DNA of 6,200 nucleotides from an uncultured Brevibacterium sp. (GTDB lineage: Bacteria; Actinomycetota; Actinomycetes; Actinomycetales; Brevibacteriaceae), in NCBI GenBank assembly GCA_943914815.1, contig CALUDL010000094.1:1-6200 (forward strand), read 5' to 3'. The notes under the pieces were generated by a model. That model made no database searches and was not told where the DNA came from. It saw only the letters and a program-made list of their open reading frames with translations. A program made the translations under genes and the position numbers. Shown here in pieces: positions 1 to 4,589 of this stretch (position 1 is the first letter of the stretch; each line of letters begins with the position of its first letter).

Positions 1-680
1 CCGGCCTGCCGCGTCACATACTCCCGATCCACCGGGCGCCCATGGCCCGGCGCAAACACGGTAAGCTGCGAATCCTCCAACAACCGCTCCAGGTTCTGCG
101 CCCACCGAAACGGGGTCGCGTCATCACCCAACGCCGGGGGAGCGCCCTCCTCCACAAGGTCACCCACCAGCGCCACGTGCCCGGCAAGCAGCACAAGGTC
201 CCCCTCCGTGTGGCCCGGAAGAACCCGGGCGGTTACGTCCAGGTCCGCAAAACCAATGCCGAGGTCGTTAAAAGTGACGCCGTCAGTCACCTCGGTCATG
301 GGGACGAGAAGCTCAGAAGGGTCCGCGGGTAGATCAGGTTCGAGGTCGCTGGGCACTTCGTGAAACTGCACCCACGCGCTGGCCTGCATGTCCCGGATGC
401 ATTGCGGTGAGGCGAAAAACTCGGTGACGCCCGCGCGAGCGAACGTGGCGTTGCCAAAGAAATGATCCCAATGGTCGTGCGTGTTCACAACACTGACCGG
501 CAGGTCCAAGAAGAGGGCGCGTCCAGACTGGGTGAGGGACACCTCGGCGAAGGTCGTCAGAATCCTCGACGCCTGCCGCGGACCGGACCCCGTGTCCACA
601 ATCACAGCCCGCTCATCGCCCAGAACCAGGTACGAATTGAGCGCCACAGGGTCTGATGTGAAACTGAAAATACGCGTCAT
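1..680 (-). CDS. MBL-fold metallo-hydrolase (3' end outside window)
   Basis: This is a metallo-beta-lactamase-fold hydrolase of the glyoxalase II-like superfamily. The reverse strand was translated by hand from the ATG at 680-678, giving 226 residues before the window edge. The zinc-site residues appear in order: D29-T-G in the first strands, the H68-D-H70-W-D72-H73 motif (the HxHxDH signature), H157 in PGHTEG, D174 in a GD pair, and H213 in PGHG. All seven usual metal-site positions are therefore present, and a dinuclear metal centre is expected. The protein starts MTRIFSF and has no signal peptide, so it is probably cytoplasmic. The substrate cannot be told from the sequence: the superfamily includes thioesterases, lactonases and phosphodiesterases. 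The chosen start gives a normal N-terminus for the family. The reading frame stays open upstream, but the added residues look unlike protein and no good Shine-Dalgarno precedes any of these starts. The gene is divergent from rplJ and probably unrelated in function. Confidence 0.88.
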   Translation of the reverse strand, partial: MTRIFSFTSDPVALNSYLVLGDERAVIVDTGSGPRQASRILTTFAEVSLTQSGRALFLDLPVSVVNTHDHWDHFFGNATFARAGVTEFFASPQCIRDMQASAWVQFHEVPSDLEPDLPADPSELLVPMTEVTDGVTFNDLGIGFADLDVTARVLPGHTEGDLVLLAGHVALVGDLVEEGAPPALGDDATPFRWAQNLERLLEDSQLTVFAPGHGRPVDREYVTRQA

Positions 681-763
681 AACGGCAAAAACACCACCCG
701 AATCACCACCGAAAGCTGCGCACCTGCGCGAGAGCGCACCGGCCAAACAATACGCCACCCGAT

Positions 764-793
764 TTGGACTTACCCGGAACTCTACGTTAAACT
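764..793 (+). promoter_or_regulatory. Probable sigma-70-type promoter of rplJL
   Basis: TTGGAC at 764-769 serves as a -35 and TAAACT at 788-793 as a -10, with an 18-base spacer. Transcription would start near 800, just before the first leader hairpin (807-819). The placement fits the leader RNA well, but the -10 matches only four of the six consensus bases. No competing promoter of better quality was seen between 681 and 803. The stretch 681-763 holds nothing else recognisable and must include the 5' region of the divergent hydrolase gene. Confidence 0.5.
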
Positions 794-802
794 CATCTGG
801 TG

Positions 803-966
803 CCCAAGACCGTTGGTCTCAGCGTAAGCCTCTAACACCTGTTAGAAAGCAAACGCTGACGAAGACTCGGAATGAGTGACCCGCGCAGGTGATACTGAAC
901 TTCATGAGCCCCCCATAGGGGATGTATTCGTGAGCGTTCCGTGCCTGCTGCGCGGAACGCTTTTTT
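803..966 (+). ncRNA. Ribosomal protein L10 leader (autoregulatory 5' UTR of rplJL)
   Basis: This is a structured leader immediately upstream of rplJ, where L10 leaders are known in several bacterial groups; there the L10 or L10-L12 complex binds the RNA and represses its own operon. Elements visible here: a hairpin with arms 807-811 and 815-819 (AGACC/GGTCT); a 7-bp stem joining 819-825 to 853-859 (TCAGCGT/ACGCTGA) that encloses a hairpin 831-837/840-846 (TCTAACA/TGTTAGA); a small hairpin 865-868/874-877; a C4/G4 hairpin 911-914/918-921; and a final intrinsic terminator 933-966. The segment 852-863 can instead pair with 927-938, giving an antiterminator. The assignment rests on position and structure, since no covariance model could be run. 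The exact 5' and 3' limits are approximate. Confidence 0.75.
933..966 (+). terminator. Intrinsic terminator (attenuator) in the rplJ leader
   Basis: The arm AGCGTTCCGTGC (933-944) pairs with GCGCGGAACGCT (950-961) over 12 bp, including one wobble pair, with a 5-base loop CTGCT. A run of T follows at 961-966. This is a strong rho-independent terminator, but it lies about 35 bases upstream of the rplJ start and downstream of the likely promoter. It should therefore act as a conditional attenuator inside the leader rather than as the end of another gene. The divergent hydrolase gene points away from it, so it cannot terminate that transcript. Confidence 0.85.
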
Positions 967-986
967 CGTGTTCGCACACCAACATG

Positions 987-996
987 TACGAAAGGA
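987..996 (+). promoter_or_regulatory. Ribosome binding site deciding the rplJ start
   Basis: TACGAAAGGA ends 5 bases before the ATG at 1002. It sits after another in-frame ATG (984), which would translate through the site itself and add MYERNT to a protein that otherwise begins exactly where L10 proteins do. The start at 1002 is therefore preferred. The same ten-base string precedes the MetE-like gene (2170-2179). Confidence 0.8.
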
Positions 997-1001
997 ATAC
1001 C

Positions 1002-1538
1002 ATGGCGAGGCCAGACAAGGCAGCTGCGGTACAGGAGATCAAACAGCTGTTTGAGAACTCCTCGGCCGCTGTGCTGACTGAGTACCGCGGTCTCACCGTT
1101 GCGCAGATGAAAGAACTGCGCGTTGCACTCGGTGGGAACGCCTCCTACGCCGTGGTAAAGAATACGCTGACCGCCATTGCAGCTAAAGAGGCTGGACTGG
1201 AAGCGTTCAACGCAGACAACCTCACGGGTCCATCTGCGATCGCTTTCATCTCCGGTGATGTCGCTGACGCTGCGAAGGCTCTGCGTGACTTTGCCAAGGC
1301 GAATCCTCAGCTGGTCATCAAGGGCGGACACCTCGAAGGTGCCGTGCTTTCAGCTGAAGATGTTACGAAGCTGGCTGACCTCGAATCCCGCGAAGTTCTG
1401 CTTGCCAAGGCTGCTGGAGCGCTCAAGGGAAGCCTGTACAAGGCTGCCTACGCGTTCACCGCACCTCTGGTCAAGACGGTACGTACCGTCGATGCACTGC
1501 GTGCAAAGCAGGAAGAATCCGGATCCGAAGCAGCGTAA
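1002..1538 (+). CDS. rplJ: 50S ribosomal protein L10
   Basis: L10 is the base of the ribosomal stalk. It binds 23S rRNA in the GTPase-associated centre and carries dimers of L7/L12 on its C-terminal helix. The 178-residue product starts MARPDKAAAVQEIKQLFENS and contains the typical N-terminal segment with LTEYRGLTVAQMKELR (about residues 25-40) and YAVVKNTL (about 49-56). The globular RNA-binding domain spans roughly residues 1-135. The C-terminal part, ending VDALRAKQEESGSEAA, is the helical L12-binding tail. Length is normal for actinobacterial L10. The ATG at 1002 follows an AAAGGA site at 991-996. Expression is probably controlled by the preceding leader and attenuator, and rplL follows after a 57-base gap in the same unit. 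Confidence 0.97.
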   Translation: MARPDKAAAVQEIKQLFENSSAAVLTEYRGLTVAQMKELRVALGGNASYAVVKNTLTAIAAKEAGLEAFNADNLTGPSAIAFISGDVADAAKALRDFAKANPQLVIKGGHLEGAVLSAEDVTKLADLESREVLLAKAAGALKGSLYKAAYAFTAPLVKTVRTVDALRAKQEESGSEAA

Positions 1539-1558
1539 GTTTCACCCCCATAAACCAC

Positions 1559-1572
1559 GGTTGAACCCAACC
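1559..1572 (+). other. Small hairpin in the rplJ-rplL spacer
   Basis: GGTTG (1559-1563) and CAACC (1568-1572) form a 5-bp stem with a 4-base loop, directly before the rplL ribosome binding site (GGAAGGA, 1579-1585). It has no T run and is too weak for a terminator. It might affect rplL translation or mRNA processing, but such a short stem can occur by chance. Confidence 0.3.
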
Positions 1573-1595
1573 ACTCACGGAAGGACGTAGCCACC

Positions 1596-1985
1596 ATGGC
1601 TAAGCTCACCCCTGAAGAGCTCATTGAAGCGTTCAAAGAGCTCACCCTGATTGAACTGAACGACTTCGTTAAGAAGTTTGAAGAAGAATTTGAAGTTGAA
1701 GCTGCTGCTCCAGTTGCTGCTGTTGCTGCTGCTCCTGGTGCTGGCGGCGGAGACGCTGGCGCAGCTGAAGAGAAGGACGAATTCGACGTTATCCTCGAAT
1801 CCGGTGGAGACAAGAAGGTTCCTGTTATTAAGGAAGTTCGTGGACTCACCAGCCTTGGTCTGAAGGAAGCTAAGGAGCTCGTTGACGGTGCTCCTAAGCC
1901 TGTTCTGGAAGGCGTTAACAAGGAAACCGCTGAAGCTGCTAAGGAAAAGCTGGAAGCAGCTGGCGCTACCGTATCGCTTAAGTAA
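1596..1985 (+). CDS. rplL: 50S ribosomal protein L7/L12
   Basis: L7/L12 is the multicopy acidic stalk protein that recruits translational GTPases (EF-Tu, EF-G, IF2) and stimulates their hydrolysis. The 129-residue product shows the normal layout. Residues 1-33 form the helical dimerisation and L10-binding domain ([20 protein letters not shown]). Residues 36-58 are an Ala/Gly/Pro/Val-rich flexible hinge. Residues 60-129 form the globular C-terminal domain with [21 protein letters not shown], which includes the factor-binding R82 and K90 region. A Ser (S86) stands where E. coli has Gly in the TGLGLKEAK loop; from memory this TSLGL version is common in Actinobacteria. The start has GGAAGGA 10 bases upstream. 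Codon use is strongly biased to GCT, GTT and AAG, as expected for one of the most highly expressed genes. Transcription stops at a terminator downstream (2044-2080). Confidence 0.98.
   Translation: MAKLTPEELIEAFKELTLIELNDFVKKFEEEFEVEAAAPVAAVAAAPGAGGGDAGAAEEKDEFDVILESGGDKKVPVIKEVRGLTSLGLKEAKELVDGAPKPVLEGVNKETAEAAKEKLEAAGATVSLK
1701..1735 (+). repeat. Imperfect GCT trinucleotide tract encoding the L7/L12 hinge
   Basis: Runs of GCT interrupted by GTT and CCA encode residues 36-47 ([12 protein letters not shown]). This is low-complexity DNA produced by an Ala-rich hinge combined with a strong preference for the GCT codon. It stays in frame, and nothing marks it as an independent repeat element. 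Confidence 0.7.
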
Positions 1986-1995
1986 TTTGGTGGCC

Positions 1996-2025
1996 CGGGT
2001 GCGGGGTCCTGTGATCCCGTGCCCG
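1996..2025 (+). other. First of two tandem hairpins after rplL
   Basis: The arms 1996-2008 and 2013-2025 pair over 13 bp with three G-U wobbles around the loop CTGT. It begins 10 bases after the rplL stop codon. No T run follows, so by itself it is not a standard intrinsic terminator. It may protect the 3' end of the mRNA, or help the terminator that starts 19 bases later. Confidence 0.6.
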
Positions 2026-2043
2026 AGGTCGTTCCAAGTTGCC

Positions 2044-2080
2044 AACTGGCCGTCACCCTGTGTGGGTGGCGGCCAGTTTT
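2044..2080 (+). terminator. Intrinsic terminator of the rplJL operon
   Basis: The arm AACTGGCCGTCACCC (2044-2058) pairs with GGGTGGCGGCCAGTT (2064-2078) over 15 bp with one wobble and a 5-base loop TGTGT, followed by TTTTGTGT. It separates the ribosomal operon from the MetE-like gene and is strong enough to make the latter an independent transcription unit. Confidence 0.88.
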
Positions 2081-2185
2081 GTGTGCGCCGTTAGTAGCTC
2101 ATGCATTGCGAATCATGACGAACTGCAGACATGCGCATACGCATATGTGATGTGGTGGACTCACCCTCTTACGAAAGGATTCACT
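2081..2185 (+). promoter_or_regulatory. Upstream region of the MetE-like gene, with an inverted repeat
   Basis: These 105 bases must hold the promoter of the downstream gene, because a strong terminator precedes them. I see no convincing -35/-10 pair. The notable element is ATGCG (2131-2135), four bases CATA, then CGCAT (2140-2144), an inverted repeat that could be a repressor site. A short stem GGTG/CACC (2154-2157/2162-2165) lies just before the ribosome binding site (TACGAAAGGA, 2170-2179). The region is too short and unstructured for a SAM or cobalamin riboswitch. Confidence 0.35.
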
Positions 2186-3385
2186 ATGTCATCTATCCGC
2201 GTGTCCCACGCTGGTTCTTTACCCCGTACCGAACAGCTCATTGCGGCCAACGCTGCTCGTTTCGATGAAAACTTCAACAACGACGAGTTCCAGCGCCTTC
2301 TGCAGGAGTCAGTTGTGGACCTGGTCGCTAAGCAAAAAGAACTGGGAATCACCGACGTCAACGACGGCGAATACGGTCACGCGATGGCGGCAGCCAAGGA
2401 CTATGGTGCGTGGTGGCACTACTCCTTTGAACGCACAGGTGGACTGGAGCTACGCGAGCAGACCTTGTTTGAGGGTGAGGCGGTACGTTCAGAACCCGGC
2501 AATTTGCAGCTGACAAGCTTTGGCGATCGCCGTGACCGCCACATTTTCCCTGGTGTCTACAGTGACCAGGAATCGGGTGCCGACACCGGGAAGCAACCAA
2601 AATTCCCAGCTGCGATTGGGCCGGTGACCTACATCGGCCAGGACAAGGTGCAGCGTGACATTGAGAACCTGCGCGTGGCCTGTGAGAAGGCAGGCGTTGA
2701 CCCGTCGACTGCATACATCAACTCTTTGGGGCCAAGCTCGGCTGCGCGCATCACCAACGAGTACTACGACACCGACGAAGAGTTCATCTGGGCTATGGCC
2801 GATGTCTTCCGTGAGGAATACCTCGCAATCACGGAAGCCGGGTTCATCGTCCAGATTGACGACCCGTCAATCGCGGAAAACTTCGACCAGATCAACCCTG
2901 AACCGTCATACGAGGACTACCGCGCCTTCACGCGTCCACGTATCGAAGCACTCAATCACGCTCTGCGTGGCATTGACCCGCAGCGTGTCCGCTTCCACAC
3001 GTGTTGGGGATCCTGGCACGGCCCTCACGTCACCGACCTGCCGTTCGCAGAAATCGTCGACGACGTCCTGGACATCAACGCGGCCGGAATCACCTTCGAA
3101 GCAGCGAACGTGCGCCACGAGCACGAATGGCGGATCTGGGAAGACACCAAACTTCCTGAAGGCAAGTACTTGATCCCCGGAATCGTGTCCCACTCAACCA
3201 ACGTGGTGGAACACCCGGAGCTGGTGGCTGACCGCATCGAGCGCTTCGCCCGTCTTGTTGGCCCTGAAAACGTTGTCGCTTCCACGGACTGCGGACTGGG
3301 TGGCCGTATCCACCCGGAAATCGCGTGGGCCAAGCTCGAAACCCTGGCACAGGGAGCCGAGATTGCGTCCAAGCGACTGAGCTAA
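2186..3385 (+). CDS. Short MetE-like zinc methyltransferase (cobalamin-independent methionine synthase family)
   Basis: The protein belongs to the MetE/URO-D-like superfamily of zinc-dependent methyltransferases (COG0620). It contains only the catalytic C-terminal-type domain: 399 residues against about 750 in full MetE. All four zinc ligands of the family can be placed: H271 and C273 in FHTCWG, E305 in TFEAANVRHEHE, and C369 in STDCGLGGR. The N-terminal HAGSLPRTE motif (residues 8-16) and QIDDPSI (223-229) are also typical. In this family zinc activates a thiol, usually homocysteine, to accept a methyl group. The methyl donor of such short proteins varies and cannot be read from the sequence; relatives also include epoxide:coenzyme M transferases. 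The start at 2186 is preceded by AAAGGA at a 6-base spacing, and MSSIRVSHAGS is a normal family N-terminus; the frame is open upstream into the rplL terminator, which rules out longer starts. The gene stands alone between two terminators. No other methionine gene is visible. Confidence 0.88.
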   Translation: MSSIRVSHAGSLPRTEQLIAANAARFDENFNNDEFQRLLQESVVDLVAKQKELGITDVNDGEYGHAMAAAKDYGAWWHYSFERTGGLELREQTLFEGEAVRSEPGNLQLTSFGDRRDRHIFPGVYSDQESGADTGKQPKFPAAIGPVTYIGQDKVQRDIENLRVACEKAGVDPSTAYINSLGPSSAARITNEYYDTDEEFIWAMADVFREEYLAITEAGFIVQIDDPSIAENFDQINPEPSYEDYRAFTRPRIEALNHALRGIDPQRVRFHTCWGSWHGPHVTDLPFAEIVDDVLDINAAGITFEAANVRHEHEWRIWEDTKLPEGKYLIPGIVSHSTNVVEHPELVADRIERFARLVGPENVVASTDCGLGGRIHPEIAWAKLETLAQGAEIASKRLS

Positions 3386-3395
3386 GGCGAAGGGG

Positions 3396-3438
3396 CGCGG
3401 GGTTCACCGAGGTGCAACCTTGGTGATACCCCGCGTTT
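3396..3438 (+). terminator. Hairpin terminator after the MetE-like gene
   Basis: A long stem is formed by 3396-3413 pairing with 3417-3435. The outer part is CGCGGGGT/ACCCCGCG (8 bp), then a single bulged T (3427), then TCACCGAGGT/ACCTTGGTGA (10 bp with one G-U) closed by a 3-base loop GCA. Only TTT follows, so the T run is short, but the stem is very stable. It starts 10 bases after the stop codon, the expected place for a terminator. Confidence 0.72.
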
Positions 3439-3530
3439 GGATTCGTGGGGGACGATGTGGCCGTTGCTTAGCGTGAGAGTTTCAAAGAACCGCTCGCGCA
3501 CACAGTACGCCTCGTCTGAACTGGAGAAAT
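3439..3530 (+). promoter_or_regulatory. Promoter region of the ABC importer operon (no clear boxes)
   Basis: These 92 bases follow a terminator and precede the substrate-binding protein gene, so a promoter is expected here. TTGGAT (3437-3442) and TTGCTT (3464-3469) resemble -35 boxes, but neither has a fitting -10. No good iron-regulator (DtxR/IdeR or Fur) box was found. The ribosome binding site is GGAG at 3523-3526, only 4 bases from the ATG. Confidence 0.3.
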
Positions 3531-4577
3531 ATGAAGCCCCTTTTCCGTAATGCACGTTCTGCTGTACGTGGTGCCGCCCTTGCATCAGCGCTGGTGGTAT
3601 CCACACTCATGTTCACCGCGTGCGATGTCTCCGACGCTGGTAACGGTGGCGACAAGGCTGAGGGGAGCGGTGAAATCAGCCTCTACACCTCAGAACCTGA
3701 AGCAAAGATCAACGAAGTCATTGACGCGTTCAACGAAGAAAACCCTGACATCCAGGTCAAGGTCTTCCGTGCTGGAACCGGTGAACTGAAAACACGTATC
3801 GCCTCTGAGAAGAAGTCGGGAAAGATCGGCGCTGACGTTCTGCTGGCCGCAGACGTTCCCACTTTTGAAGGGTTCAAGAGCGAAGACGAACTGGTCAAGC
3901 TCGACAAGGTTGAAACCGACGGAATCGAAGAAGAGCAGGTCGACGCGGACGGGTACTATGTGGGCACCCGCATCATTCCGACCGTGATCGCATACAACAC
4001 GGACAAGGTGAAGGAAGCTCCAAAGTCGTGGACAGAGCTCACTGACTCCAAGTTCAAAGAACAGATCGCAATGCCCAACCCTGATGTCTCCGGGGCAGCA
4101 GCTTTTAACACCGCACTGTGGCTTGACCAGCCAGAGTTGGGTGAAGACTGGCTCAAGAAGCTGGGCGCAAACAAGCCCAAGGTTCTGGAGTCCAACGGTC
4201 CTGTCGCACAGGCAGTTGCTGACGGATCATCGCCGGTGGGCGTTGTCGTGGACTACCCAGTGCGCGACCTCGCAGACAAGGGTTCACCCGTTGCAGTGAG
4301 CTACCCCTCAGACGGCGTGCCGTATGTGAACCAGCCTGCCGGTGTGTTCAAAGACTCAGAGAACCCGGAAGCAGCCCAAGCATTCGTGAGCTTCCTGGTG
4401 TCCAAAGAAGGCCAGGAGCTGGCAGTCAAGCAGAACTACGTGCCGGTGCGCTCTGACGCCGGTGCCCCTGAAGGCGCACCTGCCCTCACCGACATCAACC
4501 TCATCCAGCCTGACTACGCCAAGGTTAAAGAACAGCAGGACGGTGCAGTTAAGAAGTTCAAGGAGATCATGGGGTGA
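3531..4577 (+). CDS. ABC transporter substrate-binding lipoprotein, ferric iron/phosphonate (FbpA/AfuA/PhnS-like) family
   Basis: This is an extracellular solute-binding lipoprotein that would deliver ligand to the permease encoded next. The 348 residues begin with a lipoprotein signal: basic n-region (K2, R6, R9, R13), hydrophobic core ALASALVVSTLMF, and lipobox FTAC with lipidated C31. F at the -3 position is less common than L. A Gly/Asp-rich linker (residues 32-48) follows, then the binding fold. ISLYTSEPEAKI (49-60), GTGELKTRI (82-90), ADVLLAADV (101-109), GYYVGTRIIPTVIAYNTDKV (141-160), PDVSGAAAF (184-192) and NQPAGVFKDSENPEAAQAFVSFL (267-289) are segments shared with iron, phosphonate and hexose-phosphate binding proteins. 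At the usual site of the iron-ligating Tyr-Tyr pair the sequence is VVVDYPVRDL (238-247), with only Y242. The substrate is therefore undecided: Fe(III), 2-aminoethylphosphonate, a sugar phosphate or another small molecule. The reading frame overlaps the permease gene by 4 bases. Confidence 0.9.
   Translation: MKPLFRNARSAVRGAALASALVVSTLMFTACDVSDAGNGGDKAEGSGEISLYTSEPEAKINEVIDAFNEENPDIQVKVFRAGTGELKTRIASEKKSGKIGADVLLAADVPTFEGFKSEDELVKLDKVETDGIEEEQVDADGYYVGTRIIPTVIAYNTDKVKEAPKSWTELTDSKFKEQIAMPNPDVSGAAAFNTALWLDQPELGEDWLKKLGANKPKVLESNGPVAQAVADGSSPVGVVVDYPVRDLADKGSPVAVSYPSDGVPYVNQPAGVFKDSENPEAAQAFVSFLVSKEGQELAVKQNYVPVRSDAGAPEGAPALTDINLIQPDYAKVKEQQDGAVKKFKEIMG
4560..4565 (+). promoter_or_regulatory. 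Ribosome binding site supporting the GTG start of the permease
   Basis: AAGGAG lies inside the last codons of the binding-protein gene, 8 bases before the GTG at 4574. It is the strongest Shine-Dalgarno sequence in the window. It is the main reason for choosing this GTG: the first residues of the permease are hydrophilic and no ATG or other good start occurs before the first membrane segment. Confidence 0.8.
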
Positions 4578-4589
4578 GTTTGACTCACC
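4573..4589 (+). promoter_or_regulatory. Hairpin covering the stop/start overlap of the importer genes
   Basis: GGTGAGT (4573-4579) and ACTCACC (4583-4589) form a perfect 7-bp stem with loop TTG. The GTG start of the permease and the TGA stop of the binding protein both lie in the 5' arm. In mRNA this could hide the permease start until a ribosome finishing the upstream gene opens it, giving translational coupling. The pairing is seen directly; the role is inferred. Confidence 0.55.

Noticed and set aside
876..1001. N-terminal extension of the rplJ reading frame by up to 42 residues
   Set aside because: The added region translates the leader RNA and its terminator hairpin, has no family similarity, and the ribosome binding site at 987-996 points to 1002.
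819..1331. Open frame of 170 codons on the minus strand opposite the leader and rplJ
   Set aside because: It overlaps a certain ribosomal gene and its leader in antisense and shows no recognisable protein features.
1701..1735. GCT repeat as a phase-variable microsatellite
   Set aside because: It is a trinucleotide, interrupted, in-frame tract encoding the normal L7/L12 hinge, so slippage would not switch the gene off.
1448..2056. Long open frame of 202 codons on the minus strand opposite rplL
   Set aside because: The Ser/Ala-rich translation is the mirror of the codon-biased rplL gene; it has no ribosome binding site or domain.
2124..2135. McbR-like sulfur repressor site around CAGACATG
   Set aside because: Only one half-site resembles the motif and the expected symmetric partner is absent.
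2039..2185. N-terminal extension of the MetE-like reading frame into the rplL terminator
   Set aside because: It would translate the terminator stem; the family N-terminus and the AAAGGA site support the start at 2186.
2081..2185. SAM or cobalamin riboswitch before the MetE-like gene
   Set aside because: The region is only 105 bases long, must also hold the promoter, and has no multi-stem aptamer or terminator.
3464..3482. Possible DtxR/IdeR iron box near TTGCTTAGCGTGAG
   Set aside because: Aligned to the 19-base consensus only about half of the positions match and the right half-site is missing.
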